Shown: positions 32,619-41,392, numbered from the stretch's first letter. The stretch: 64,000 bases of DNA from Rhizobacter sp. AJA081-3 (GCF_017795745.1 NZ_CP059067.1:4216001-4280000); one strand, 5' to 3'. The notes: a model not told the origin generated them from the letters alone. A program made the numbers and translations.

Positions 32619-34295
32619 TCAGTCCTGGGCGTAGATGTCGACGTCCTTGGTCTCGCGCACGAACAGCATGCCGATGACGAAGGTCGCGCCGGCGATGATG
32701 ATCGGGTACCACAGGCCGTTGTACATGTTGCCGGTCTGCGCCACGATGGCGAAGGCGGTGGTGGGCAGCAGGCCGCCGAACCAGCCGTTGCCGATGTGGT
32801 ACGGCAGGCTCATCGAGGTGTAGCGGATGCGCGTGGGGAACATCTCCACCAGCATTGCGGCGATCGGGCCGTACACCATGGTCACCAGGATCACCAGGAT
32901 GACCAGGATGCCGATGATCAGCGGCTTGTTCATCTTCGCCGGGTCTGCCTTGGCCGGGTAGCCGGCTGCCTTGAGCGTGTCGGCCACGCTCTTCTTGAAC
33001 TCGCCGTCCTTCTTCTTCGCTTCGTCGGCGGCGATGCCCTTGGACGTGTAGCTGGCGATCACGGTCTCGCCGATCTTGATGGTGGCGGGCGTGCCGGCGG
33101 CGGCCGCTTCGTTGTCGTAGCTCACCGAGCTGGCGGCCAGCACCTGCTTGGCGATGTCGCACGAGCTGGTGAACTTGGCGGTGCCGGTCGGGTTGAACTG
33201 GAACGAGCACTCGGCCGGGTCGGCGGTGACGACGACCTTGTTCTTCGCCTGCGCGGCGGCGAGGTCGGGGTTGGCCGCCTCGGTCAGCGCCTTGAACAGC
33301 GGGAAGTAGGTCAGCGCGGCGATCAGGCAGCCGGCCATGATGATGGGCTTGCGGCCGATCTTGTCGGACAGCGAGCCGAAGATGATGAAGAACGGCGTGC
33401 CGATCAGCAGCGAGATGGCGATCATGATGTTCGCCGTCGCGCCGTCGACCTTCAGCGCCTGCGTCAGGAAGAACAGCGCGTAGAACTGGCCCGTGTACCA
33501 GACCACGGCCTGGCCGGCGGTCAGGCCGATCAGCGCCAGGATGACGATCTTCAGGTTCTTCCACTGGCCGAAGGACTCGGTTAGCGGCGCCTTCGAGGTC
33601 TTGCCCTCTTCCTTCATCTTCTTGAAGGCGGGCGACTCGTTCATTGACAGGCGGATCCACACGCTGATGGCCAGCAGGGCGATCGAGACGATGAACGGGA
33701 CACGCCAGCCCCACTCGGCGAAGGCCTGCTCGCCGATCAGCGTGCGGGTGCCGAGAATCACCATCAGCGACAGGAACAGGCCCAGCGTCGCGGTGGTCTG
33801 GATCCACGACGTGTAGGCGCCGCGCTTGCCGTGCGGCGCATGCTCGGCGACATAGGTCGCGGCACCGCCGTACTCGCCGCCCAGGGCCAGGCCCTGCAGC
33901 AGGCGCAGGCCGATCAGGATGACCGGCGCGGCCACGCCGATGCTGGCGTAGGTGGGCAGGATGCCGACGATGAAGGTCGACAGGCCCATGATCAGGATGG
34001 TGACCAGGAAGGTGTACTTGCGGCCGATCATGTCGCCCAGGCGGCCGAAGAAGATGGCCCCGAACGGACGCACGATGAAGCCGGCAGCGAAGGCCAGCAG
34101 CGCGAAGATGAAGGCCGAGCCGGCATCCAGCCCCGAGAAGAACTGCTTGGCGATGATGGCCGCCAGCGAACCGTAGAGATAGAAGTCGTACCACTCGAAG
34201 ACGGTGCCGAGCGAGGACGCGAAGATGACCTTCTTTTCCTCTGCGGTCATCGGCGTCGCCGTGGCGGCCTTGCCGCCCATCGTGCTGGTTGCCAT
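32619..34295 (-). CDS. MFS transporter, metabolite:H+ symporter (MHS) family, with large loop insert
   Basis: This 558-residue transporter is of the ProP/ShiA-like MHS group: ASSLGTVFEWYDFYLYG, FFGRLGDMIGRKYTFL, GLRLLQGLALGGEYGGAATY and SLSDKIGRKPIIMAG are standard landmarks. It is about 110 residues longer than most MHS proteins. The extra part, about residues 350-460, contains CSFQFNPTGTAKFTSSCDIA with two cysteines that could form a disulfide in the periplasm, and a Lys/Ala-rich stretch. Substrates of the family are carboxylates and osmolytes; here it is unknown. CAGGAG lies 6 nt before the ATG. Its promoter region shares a CTGAC-repeat element with the DUF485-actP operon, which suggests co-regulation with acetate transport. 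Confidence 0.9.
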   Translation of the reverse strand: MATSTMGGKAATATPMTAEEKKVIFASSLGTVFEWYDFYLYGSLAAIIAKQFFSGLDAGSAFIFALLAFAAGFIVRPFGAIFFGRLGDMIGRKYTFLVTILIMGLSTFIVGILPTYASIGVAAPVILIGLRLLQGLALGGEYGGAATYVAEHAPHGKRGAYTSWIQTTATLGLFLSLMVILGTRTLIGEQAFAEWGWRVPFIVSIALLAISVWIRLSMNESPAFKKMKEEGKTSKAPLTESFGQWKNLKIVILALIGLTAGQAVVWYTGQFYALFFLTQALKVDGATANIMIAISLLIGTPFFIIFGSLSDKIGRKPIIMAGCLIAALTYFPLFKALTEAANPDLAAAQAKNKVVVTADPAECSFQFNPTGTAKFTSSCDIAKQVLAASSVSYDNEAAAAGTPATIKIGETVIASYTSKGIAADEAKKKDGEFKKSVADTLKAAGYPAKADPAKMNKPLIIGILVILVILVTMVYGPIAAMLVEMFPTRIRYTSMSLPYHIGNGWFGGLLPTTAFAIVAQTGNMYNGLWYPIIIAGATFVIGMLFVRETKDVDIYAQD

Positions 34296-34317
34296 GTATT
34301 GCTCCTGAAAGTGCGAA

Positions 34318-34333
34318 GCCGCCCCCTGGCGGC
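34318..34333. promoter_or_regulatory. Leader hairpin of the MHS transporter gene
   Basis: GCCGCC (34318-34323) and GGCGGC (34328-34333) form a 6-bp stem with loop CCCT, 23 nt above the start codon. The DUF485-actP leader has a comparable stem (GGCTC/GAGCC, 43466-43479) at the same distance from its ATG. Confidence 0.4.
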
Positions 34334-34358
34334 ACGGAGCGCACTGTCGACGCAGGCT

Positions 34359-34395
34359 CTGACCGGCTTCTGACGCTGGCCCAACACAGGCTGAC
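34359..34395 (-). promoter_or_regulatory. CTGAC-repeat element upstream of the MHS transporter
   Basis: On the plus strand CTGAC occurs at 34359, 34370 and 34391, spaced 11 and 21 bp, that is on one face of the helix. The core TCTGACGCTG, then two variable bases, CCAAC, three variable bases and GGCTGAC, is repeated at 43514-43540 upstream of DUF485-actP. It lies 64-100 nt above the ATG, where an activator would bind. Confidence 0.55.
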
Positions 34396-34460
34396 AAACT
34401 CAGGCATAACCCGGAGCCCGCATTTCTCGATGTGAGATTCAGCGGACTTCTCAGGGAAAC

Positions 34461-36626
34461 TCAGTAGCTCACGCGGGCGAAGTAGGTCTTCTGCGCGGCC
34501 TCGCGCGCCTGGCCCAGCGTGTGGATGCCACGTTCGGCCAGCAGCGGGATCAGCTTGAGGAAGATCTCGGCCGTGACCATCGCATCGCCCACGGCGGTGT
34601 GCCGGCCCAGGATCGGCACGCCCAGGCGCTCGGCGATCGCCTCCAGGCGGTGCGACTCCTGCTGCGGGTGCACCACGGCCGACAGCAGCAGCGTGTCGAG
34701 CACTGGCTGGTCGAACACCACGCCCGTGGCAGCCTGCTTGAGCTCGAGGAAGCGCATGTCGAAGGCGGCGTTGTGGGCCACCAGCACGGTGTCCTGCGCG
34801 AAGGCGTGGAAGGCGGGCAGCACGGTGTCGATGGCCGGCGCGCCGGCCACCATGGCGGGCGTGATGCCGTGGATCGGGATCGAAGCCTCGGGGATGTCGC
34901 GCCGCGGGTCGACGAGCTGCTCGAAGCAGTCCTCGCGGCGCAGCTTGCCGGCGACGATGCGTGTGGCGCCGATCTGGATGATCTCGTCGCCCTCGGAAGG
35001 CGCGAGGCCGGTGGTCTCGGTGTCGAACACGGTGTAGCTGAGCTCGGCCAGCGGGTGGTCGGCCAGTTCGCGGGACTGCTCGCTGGCGCGGAACAGGTCG
35101 AAGTCGTAGACCTCGGGCCGGCTCTCGCTGCGCACGAACTGCGCCGCATCGAGCTGCTCGCTGCTCGCCGCCAGTGGCAGCAGCAGACGGAAGAAGGACT
35201 CGTGGCGCACCCGCTCGCGCTCGAACCAGAAGGCGCCATCGTGGCGCTCGACGACGTCGCGCACCGTCAGCGCCAGGCTCTCGGTGCCGATGCGCATGGT
35301 GTCGGTCTCCCAGCCCATCACCGTCTCGGTGCTCATCGCCTGGCCGATCCAGGCCAGGTCGAGCCGCGCGCGGCCCGCGGCCACGGCCAGCCGCAGCTGC
35401 ACCAGCTTGATCTCGTACTCGTCGACGAGCCGCCCGGCCAGGTAGACCAGCGCCTGCAGCACGGAGAAGCTGTCGACCTTCAGCCACAGCGCGGCATCGA
35501 CGCCGTCGGTGGCCACGCGGCAGCCACACTGCGCCTCGATGCGCCGCGCCGCGGCGGCCACCAGGTCGGCGCCGAGCATCTCCTCGAGCGGCCAGCGGGT
35601 CTTCATGGTCTGCGCGGTGTGGCTGGCGAGCTGCTGGATGCGCTGGCTCATCGCCCCGACCTCGTCGCGGATGACGCCGTGGAAACGCTCGCGCGTGGCG
35701 GCATCGACGTCCTCGTAGTCGAGCATCTCCACCGCCGCCTGCAGGTTGCCCAGCGAGGCGCGGCTGCCTTCGGTCAGGCCGTGCAGGAGCTTGTCGCGCT
35801 CGGACTCGTCGGCGAAGTCGCGGGTGATGTTCTCCAGCATCAGCACGAAGCCGTTCAGCGCGGCTTCGTCGTTAGAGGCATCGATGGCACGAACAGGGGC
35901 CATCTGCACCCGCAGCAGCTGCCCGGCGCGCGTGCCGGTGACGAACTGCGCCGACGGGTGCGCCGCGCCGCGCTGCAGGCGCTGCTGGACGCTCTCCAGC
36001 GCATGGGCGATCAGCGCGCGGTCGAACACGGTGTAGATCGAGCGGCCCAGGCCGATCAGCTCGGCGCCGCCGCCCACCGCGGGCGCGGTGGAGAGCGCGC
36101 GGAACTGCGTGCGCGCGCGGCTGTTGTAGAGCAGGATGCGGCCGTCGAGGTTGCAGACGACGACGCTCTGCGTCAGCTCGGCCATCAGCGCGGCCAGGCG
36201 GTTGCGCTCCTGCTCGACACTTCGGCTGGCCTCGCGCACCTGCTCGGCGACGTCGGCACGCAGGCCGTCGCGCTGGCGCGCGAGCTGGTTGATCACCTCG
36301 GCCAGCGCCTTCGTTTCGGCGCTGCCTTCGGGCGCGATCTCGCGCTGCACGTCGGCGGCAAGCAGCACGCGCGCTTCTTCCGCCAGCCGCGCCGAAGCGG
36401 CCACCCAGCGCAGGTAGGCGGCGCGCGCCAGCCAGCCGAGCACGCCCGACAGGACCAGCCAGCCCAGCAGCAGCAGTGCGCCGCGCGGCTCGAGCATCGC
36501 GCCCAGCGCGGTGCGCTCGGCCGGCTCCAGCGTGGCCGTGAACAGGCCCCAGCCGCCCAGCGCCCACAGCGCCAGCACGGCGCCCGGCGCCAGCGTTGCG
36601 GCAACTTCGCGCTTGTCGACCTTCAT
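34461..36626 (-). CDS. Membrane PAS / kinase-like / DEDDh 3'-5' exonuclease fusion
   Basis: This 721-residue fusion has two N-terminal helices (about 12-35 and 48-68), a linker, a PAS domain (about 140-250), a helical region like a histidine-kinase dimerisation domain (about 275-345), a degenerate ATP-binding region, and a C-terminal DEDDh exonuclease (531-721). In the kinase region the H-box is GSRASLGNLQAA, with no phospho-accepting His. The exonuclease motifs are intact: DTETTG, VAHNAAFDMRFL and HTAVGDAMVTAE. Exonucleases of this class accompany CrbS-type kinases in other bacteria. Its start overlaps the receiver gene stop (ATGA). Whether it acts on DNA, RNA or nucleotides is unknown. Confidence 0.85.
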   Translation of the reverse strand: MKVDKREVAATLAPGAVLALWALGGWGLFTATLEPAERTALGAMLEPRGALLLLGWLVLSGVLGWLARAAYLRWVAASARLAEEARVLLAADVQREIAPEGSAETKALAEVINQLARQRDGLRADVAEQVREASRSVEQERNRLAALMAELTQSVVVCNLDGRILLYNSRARTQFRALSTAPAVGGGAELIGLGRSIYTVFDRALIAHALESVQQRLQRGAAHPSAQFVTGTRAGQLLRVQMAPVRAIDASNDEAALNGFVLMLENITRDFADESERDKLLHGLTEGSRASLGNLQAAVEMLDYEDVDAATRERFHGVIRDEVGAMSQRIQQLASHTAQTMKTRWPLEEMLGADLVAAAARRIEAQCGCRVATDGVDAALWLKVDSFSVLQALVYLAGRLVDEYEIKLVQLRLAVAAGRARLDLAWIGQAMSTETVMGWETDTMRIGTESLALTVRDVVERHDGAFWFERERVRHESFFRLLLPLAASSEQLDAAQFVRSESRPEVYDFDLFRASEQSRELADHPLAELSYTVFDTETTGLAPSEGDEIIQIGATRIVAGKLRREDCFEQLVDPRRDIPEASIPIHGITPAMVAGAPAIDTVLPAFHAFAQDTVLVAHNAAFDMRFLELKQAATGVVFDQPVLDTLLLSAVVHPQQESHRLEAIAERLGVPILGRHTAVGDAMVTAEIFLKLIPLLAERGIHTLGQAREAAQKTYFARVSY

Positions 36627-36994
36627 GCCGCCGACAGCATCTCGCGCACCTTCTCGGCCAGTTCCTTGGTCGAGAAGGGCTTGGTCATGTAGGCATCGGC
36701 ACCCATGGCACTGCCCTTGGCGATGTCGGTGTCACGGCCCTTGGCGCTGAGCATGAGGATCTTCACGCCGGCCAGCGCCTCGTCGGCACGCACGGCCTGG
36801 CAGACCTCGAAACCGCTCATGCCCGGCATCATCACGTCCAGCAGCACCAGGTCGGGCCGCGTGCTGCGGATCGCCTCGAGCGCGGCCGGGCCGTCGCGCG
36901 CGATGCTCACCGCGTGGCCTTCGCGCTTCATCAGGAACTCCAGCGAGATGACGATGTTCGGCTCGTCATCGGCAATCAGCACGCGCTTGTTCAT
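36623..36994 (-). CDS. Single-domain response regulator (receiver only)
   Basis: This 123-residue CheY-like receiver has acidic pocket DDEP at the N-terminus, phospho-Asp in LVLLDVMMPGMSG, the Ser/Thr switch in LMLSAKG and Lys in MTKPFSTKEL. There is no output domain. It is translationally coupled on both sides by ATGA overlaps, to the symporter-kinase upstream and to the PAS-exonuclease downstream. In the CrbSR system of Vibrio and Pseudomonas the regulator has a LuxR-type DNA-binding domain, so here the output must go through another protein. The downstream pseudokinase fusion is an obvious candidate. Confidence 0.92.
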   Translation of the reverse strand: MNKRVLIADDEPNIVISLEFLMKREGHAVSIARDGPAALEAIRSTRPDLVLLDVMMPGMSGFEVCQAVRADEALAGVKILMLSAKGRDTDIAKGSAMGADAYMTKPFSTKELAEKVREMLSAA

Positions 36995-39645
36995 GCGCCT
37001 GTCTCCTCTTGTTGTCTTGTCCACGGCAGCTCGAAGGCGAAGCAGGCGCCCCGTCCCGGCTCGGACCGGAGCCACATCCGCCCGCCGAAATGCTCGACGA
37101 TCTGGCGGCTGATCGGCAAGCCCAGGCCGGTGCCCTGCGGTCGATTCGCCGCGTCGCCACCTTGGCGGAATTTCTCGAACACGAGTTGCTGCTGATCAAG
37201 GGGCACGCCCGGGCCGTTGTCGACCACCTCGACCTGCGCGGCACGCGCATCGATTGTCAGCCTCACCTCGACCCGGCCGCTGCCCGCCGGCACGAACTTG
37301 GCCGCGTTGCTCAGCAGGTTGAGCAGCACCTGCAGCAGCCGGTCGCGGTCGGCGTGCAGCGTCGGCACCGCCTCGGGCTGCTGCACGCTCACCAGGGCAC
37401 CGCGCTCGCGGAACACCTCGGCCGTCGTCTGCACCGCATGGGCGATCAGCTCGCGCAGGTCGATTTCGTCGTTGCGCCATTCGGCGTGGCCGGACTCGAT
37501 CTTCGCCATGTCCAGCACCTGGTTCACAAGGCGGCTCAGGCGCTCGGCCTCGCCGACCACCAGGCCGAGGAACTGCTGGCGCTGCTCGCCAGCCATGTCG
37601 GGGTCGTCGCGCATCAGCTCGGCGAAGGCGCGGATCGAGGTCAGCGGCGTGCGCAGCTCGTGCGTCACCGAGGACATGAAGTCGTCCTTCAGGCGGTCCA
37701 GGCTTTCCAGCTGGCGATTCAGCGCACGCACCTGCGAGGCTTCGTCGAGCATGCGCAGGATGTCTTCCGGCGCCAGCGGCTCCTCCTCGACCACCGAGGC
37801 CATCACCGCGCGGGCCGAGGCGCTGCCGATCGCGCCGGCCAGCTGCGTCTCGACATGCTGCACGAGCTGCGCGTCGGGGGCGATGCGCTCGACGTCCGCC
37901 ACGCCGGCACGCCGAGCATAGTCGGCGAACAGGCGCTGCGCCGGCTCGGCGCCGAGGAAGCGCGTGGCCAGCTGCTGCAGTTCGGCCAGCCGCGCGCGGC
38001 CGCGCCAGAACACCGGCGCGCCGGCCGAGCGCTGGAACACGTCGACGAACAGCAATGCCTGCGTCGCCTCGCGTGCCGACGGCGCACGGGCCAGCGACAC
38101 CGCCACATATAGCCCGGCATTGGCCAGCAGGCTCCACAGCAGCGCATGGGTGAGGCTGTCCAGCCCGGTGAGGCCGAGCAGTTGCTCGGGCCGCAGCAGC
38201 GCGATGCCGAACGGCCCGTCGGTCAGGAAGCCGGTGGCCAGCCAGCCCGACTTGGCGATCGACGGCAGCAGCAGCGTCCAGCTCCACAGCGCGAAGCCGG
38301 CCAGCAGCCCGGCCAGCGCGCCGGCGCGGGTGCCGCCCTTCCAGTACATGCCGCCGAGCAGCGCGGGCGCGAATTGCGCCACCGCGGCGAAGCTGATCAG
38401 CCCGATGCTGACCAGCGCATAGGCCTCGCCGGCGACGCGGAAGTACAGGTAACCCAGCAGCAGCAGCACGACGATGACCACGCGCCGCACCGCCAGCGGC
38501 ACACCGCTGAGGTCGCTCGAGGCGCGGTGCCGCAGGCGCAGCAGCAGCGGCATCACCAGGTCGTTGCTGACCATGGTCGACACCGCGATGGCCTCGACGA
38601 TCACCATGCCGGTGGCCGCCGACAGCCCGCCGATGAAGGCCACCAGCGCCAGCCACGACTGGCCGTTGGACAGCGGCAGCGAGAGCACGAAGGTCTCGGG
38701 GTCGGCGCCGCCCACGCCGAAGTGCAGCAGCCCGCCCAGCGCGATCGGCAGCACGAACAGGTTGATCAGCAGCAGATAGGCCGGGAAGGCCCAGGTGGCG
38801 CGCTGGACGTGGCGCTCGTCGACGTTCTCCACCACCATCACCTGGAACTGGCGCGGCAGGAAGATCACCGACAGCATGGCCAGCAGCGTGAGCGCGAACC
38901 ACTGCCCGCCGGCGAACTTCGACTCGCCGCCGAGCCCGGACAGGCCGCTCAGCGCGGGCTGCGCCGCGGCGCGCGCGAAGATGTCGCCGGGGCCATCGAA
39001 CAGGCCCCAGCAGACGAAGATGCCGATGGCCAGGAAGGCGAGCAGCTTGACCACCGACTCGAAGGCGATCGCCGCGACCATGCCTTCGTGGCGCTCGCTG
39101 GTGTCGAGGTGGCGCGTGCCGAAGGCGACGGTGAAGCCGGCCAGCGCGAGCGCGATGTACAGCGTGCTGTCGCTCCACCAGGGCCCGCTGCCGCCGTGCG
39201 TGCCGGTGAGCACCGTCAGGCCGCTGGCGATGGCTTTGAGCTGCAGCGCCACGTAGGGCAGGATGCCCACCAGAGCGATCAGCGTGACCAGCGCGGCCAG
39301 CGTGCGGCTCTTGCCATAGCGGCTGGCGATGAAGTCGGCGATCGAGGTGATGCGGTAGCTGCGCGCGATGCGGATCATCTTGCGCAGCAGCGAGCCGGCC
39401 AGCAGCATCGCCAGCGTCGGGCCGAGGTAGATGGGCAGGAACCACAGGCCCGACGAGGCGGCGCGGCCGATGCTGCCGAAGTACGTCCAGGCGGTGCAGT
39501 ACACGCCCATCGACAGCGTGTAGACCCAGGCATTGCCGATCACCGAGCGGCCCGCGCGCGCACGCCGGTCGGCCCAGTGCGCCACGCCGAACAGCATCAG
39601 CAGGTAGGCGAACGAGGCGGCGAGGACCAGCGGGGCGGACAGCAT
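36991..39645 (-). CDS. SSS-family symporter fused to sensor histidine kinase (CrbS-like)
   Basis: This 884-residue protein has an N-terminal sodium:solute symporter domain with about 13 helices (residues 1-500: YTLSMGVYCTAWTYFGSIG, SYRITSIADFIASRYGKSRT, TLLAMLSVIFLPRQFQVMVV), a linker with PAS-like helices, and a complete kinase: H-box SSVTHELRTPLTSI, N-box NLLSNAAKF, G1 VVDNGPGVP and G2 GTGLGLPIS. CrbS proteins of this build control acetate use (acs, actP). The neighbouring ActP-DUF485 operon supports the same role. The phosphate most likely passes to the coupled receiver. The small membrane gene starts 14 nt upstream. Confidence 0.92.
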   Translation of the reverse strand: MLSAPLVLAASFAYLLMLFGVAHWADRRARAGRSVIGNAWVYTLSMGVYCTAWTYFGSIGRAASSGLWFLPIYLGPTLAMLLAGSLLRKMIRIARSYRITSIADFIASRYGKSRTLAALVTLIALVGILPYVALQLKAIASGLTVLTGTHGGSGPWWSDSTLYIALALAGFTVAFGTRHLDTSERHEGMVAAIAFESVVKLLAFLAIGIFVCWGLFDGPGDIFARAAAQPALSGLSGLGGESKFAGGQWFALTLLAMLSVIFLPRQFQVMVVENVDERHVQRATWAFPAYLLLINLFVLPIALGGLLHFGVGGADPETFVLSLPLSNGQSWLALVAFIGGLSAATGMVIVEAIAVSTMVSNDLVMPLLLRLRHRASSDLSGVPLAVRRVVIVVLLLLGYLYFRVAGEAYALVSIGLISFAAVAQFAPALLGGMYWKGGTRAGALAGLLAGFALWSWTLLLPSIAKSGWLATGFLTDGPFGIALLRPEQLLGLTGLDSLTHALLWSLLANAGLYVAVSLARAPSAREATQALLFVDVFQRSAGAPVFWRGRARLAELQQLATRFLGAEPAQRLFADYARRAGVADVERIAPDAQLVQHVETQLAGAIGSASARAVMASVVEEEPLAPEDILRMLDEASQVRALNRQLESLDRLKDDFMSSVTHELRTPLTSIRAFAELMRDDPDMAGEQRQQFLGLVVGEAERLSRLVNQVLDMAKIESGHAEWRNDEIDLRELIAHAVQTTAEVFRERGALVSVQQPEAVPTLHADRDRLLQVLLNLLSNAAKFVPAGSGRVEVRLTIDARAAQVEVVDNGPGVPLDQQQLVFEKFRQGGDAANRPQGTGLGLPISRQIVEHFGGRMWLRSEPGRGACFAFELPWTRQQEETGA

Positions 39646-39658
39646 GTCGGTGCGCTCG

Positions 39659-39859
39659 CTAGTCGTCGCCGGGCGCTTCGGCGACCCAGGCCGCCAGGCC
39701 GATCAGCAGCGCCCAGCCGCCGAACAGGGCCAGCGGCAGCAGCGGGATGCCGGCGATCGTGCCGGCGCGGTCCCACAGCGTGAGCAGCGGGAAGTTCAGC
39801 AGCCCCCAGCCGGCGGCGAAGAGTGCGAGCAGCCGCTGGTTGCGCAGGCGTTCGGACAT
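39659..39859 (-). CDS. Small two-span membrane protein, 66 residues
   Basis: This 66-residue protein, starting MSERLRNQRLLALFAAGWG, has two hydrophobic helices (about 9-29 and 38-58) joined by a short charged turn (WDRAGTIAG) and ends WVAEAPGDD. It sits 13 nt before the CrbS-like gene and 24 nt after the CBS/DUF294 gene, so it belongs to the same operon. Small membrane proteins beside symporters often act as accessory subunits, as DUF485 does for ActP; that role is inferred here. No named family was recognised. Confidence 0.78.
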   Translation of the reverse strand: MSERLRNQRLLALFAAGWGLLNFPLLTLWDRAGTIAGIPLLPLALFGGWALLIGLAAWVAEAPGDD

Positions 39860-39883
39860 CGTCGTGCTCCCTTCACGGCGCCG

Positions 39884-41326
39884 TCACAGCGCATCGAGCC
39901 GGAAGCGCTGGCGCAGCAGCGCGCGAAAGCGCTTGTTGATCGCTAGCGCGTCCTTGAGCTGGTCGCCATCCATCGTGCTGAGCTCCGACGGGCGCACCAG
40001 ATTGCCCGGCGTCTCGCCTTGTTCGCGCTGGCGCAGCTGGTGGCGCAGCTTCAGCGCCATCAGGTAGTGCAGCGCCTCGAGCAGGTCGCGGCCGAGCTCG
40101 GGCTCGACGATGCCACGCTCGACGAGGCGGCGCAGCCGCGCGGCCGTGCCGCTCTCGTGCACGCCGTGCTGCAGGCTGAGCGCACGCACGCCGTGCACGA
40201 TCGGGAAGGTGCCGAGCTTCTTCAGGTCCAGCGGCTGCTCGTCGTTGCGCGCGGTCAGGCGCTGCCACCAGCGCTGCGGCTCGTCGAACTGATCGGCCGC
40301 CGCCGCGAAGCGCGCGAGGAACGCATCGCCGCCGGCGAGGATGCGGTCGAGGTGCTCGCGCACCTCGCGCAGCAGGGTGGCATCGCCGGCCACCGCGGCG
40401 GCGTCGTAGAAGATCGCCAGGTGCATCGGCCCGTCCGGGCCAGCCCCGTAAATCCATTCGCGCAGCGTCTCGCGGAAGCTCGACACCGACGCGCGCCACA
40501 TCGGATTGGTCAGCATGATCTGCCCGGGGCAAGGCGGGTAGCCGAACTCGGCCAGCGCGGCGTTGAAGTTCGCCGCGATCTCGGCCAGGCGCGGATGATC
40601 GAAGCCGTCGCGCAGCAGCAGCGCGTTGTCCTGGTCGGTCTTGAGGATCTGCTCGCCGCGGCCTTCGCTGCCCATCACCAGCAGGCAGCTGTTGGCCACC
40701 AGCTCCGGCGGCGCGAGCAGGCTCCACAGCCGCGCGAAGAGGCGGTGGTTCATCTCGCCGACCAGCCGCGCGATGCGCTCGATCTTGATGCCGCCGTCGT
40801 GCAGCAGGCCGACCATCGCGTCGATGCGCAACGCCGCGGCCTTCAGGTCGTCCACCGATTCGGCCTCGTCGATCTGCACCGCGACGATGTGCGAATGGTT
40901 GGCGACGAAGCTCACCAGGTCGAGCTGGCCGAGCACGCCCAGCACCTGCTCGCCGTCACGCACCAGCAGCCGGTGCACGCGGTGGCGCACCATCAGCCAC
41001 AGCGCCTCGAACAGCTCGGCGTCGGCGTCGATCTCGATCAGGCCGAAGCGCGACACCTCGCGCACCGCCAGCGCGGCCGGCGGCACGTCGCGCAGCAACG
41101 CATCGCGCAGGTCGGTGGTGGTGAAGATGCCCAGGCGCTCGCCGTCCGCCGTGGCGTCCTTCACCAGGGCAACGGTCAGGCCCTGCTGCGAGAGCAGCCG
41201 GCACACCGACACCAGGTCGAGCCCGCCATTGACGTAGAAGGGCTTTCGCACGTAGGCGTCGCGCACGCGCGCGGTGACCAGCGAGAGCATCTCGCGTTGC
41301 GATTCAGGTCCGCGGCTTGTCGGCAT
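39884..41326 (-). CDS. CBS-domain nucleotidyltransferase-like protein (DUF294)
   Basis: This 480-residue soluble protein has a pair of CBS domains (about 25-150; LGIFTTTDLRDALLRDVPPA and VRHRVHRLLVRDGEQVLGVL), followed by a DUF294 nucleotidyltransferase-like domain with GSEGRGEQILKTDQDNALLL, the G-S-x-x-R-x-E and D-x-D metal/nucleotide motif, and a DUF294 C-terminal helical domain. It lacks the cNMP domain that some relatives carry at the N-terminus. In many proteobacteria the gene is linked to crbS and the exonuclease. It may bind adenine nucleotides and report energy state to the acetate switch (inference). The ATG at 41326 was chosen; 41290 is an alternative. Confidence 0.87.
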   Translation of the reverse strand: MPTSRGPESQREMLSLVTARVRDAYVRKPFYVNGGLDLVSVCRLLSQQGLTVALVKDATADGERLGIFTTTDLRDALLRDVPPAALAVREVSRFGLIEIDADAELFEALWLMVRHRVHRLLVRDGEQVLGVLGQLDLVSFVANHSHIVAVQIDEAESVDDLKAAALRIDAMVGLLHDGGIKIERIARLVGEMNHRLFARLWSLLAPPELVANSCLLVMGSEGRGEQILKTDQDNALLLRDGFDHPRLAEIAANFNAALAEFGYPPCPGQIMLTNPMWRASVSSFRETLREWIYGAGPDGPMHLAIFYDAAAVAGDATLLREVREHLDRILAGGDAFLARFAAAADQFDEPQRWWQRLTARNDEQPLDLKKLGTFPIVHGVRALSLQHGVHESGTAARLRRLVERGIVEPELGRDLLEALHYLMALKLRHQLRQREQGETPGNLVRPSELSTMDGDQLKDALAINKRFRALLRQRFRLDAL

Positions 41327-41355
41327 GGGCGGGGGCGATCGAGAGGCGGATGTGA

Positions 41356-41392
41356 GAGCGGGACTGCAGGCAGTGTGCCTGCAGTCCCGCTC
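41356..41392. terminator. Perfect 17-bp hairpin downstream of actP
   Basis: Arms 41356-41372 and 41376-41392 are exactly complementary (GAGCGGGACTGCAGGCA and its complement), with a GTG loop. It begins 26 nt after the actP stop and ends 29 nt before the DUF294 start. No T-tract follows on either strand, so it is either a termination site helped by other factors or an RNA-stabilising end that reduces read-through from DUF485-actP into the sensor operon. Confidence 0.65.

Noticed and set aside
32530-35529. A 999-residue minus-strand frame across the MHS transporter and exonuclease fusion
   Set aside because: It overlaps two clear genes and an intergenic promoter; composition is that of a GC shadow.
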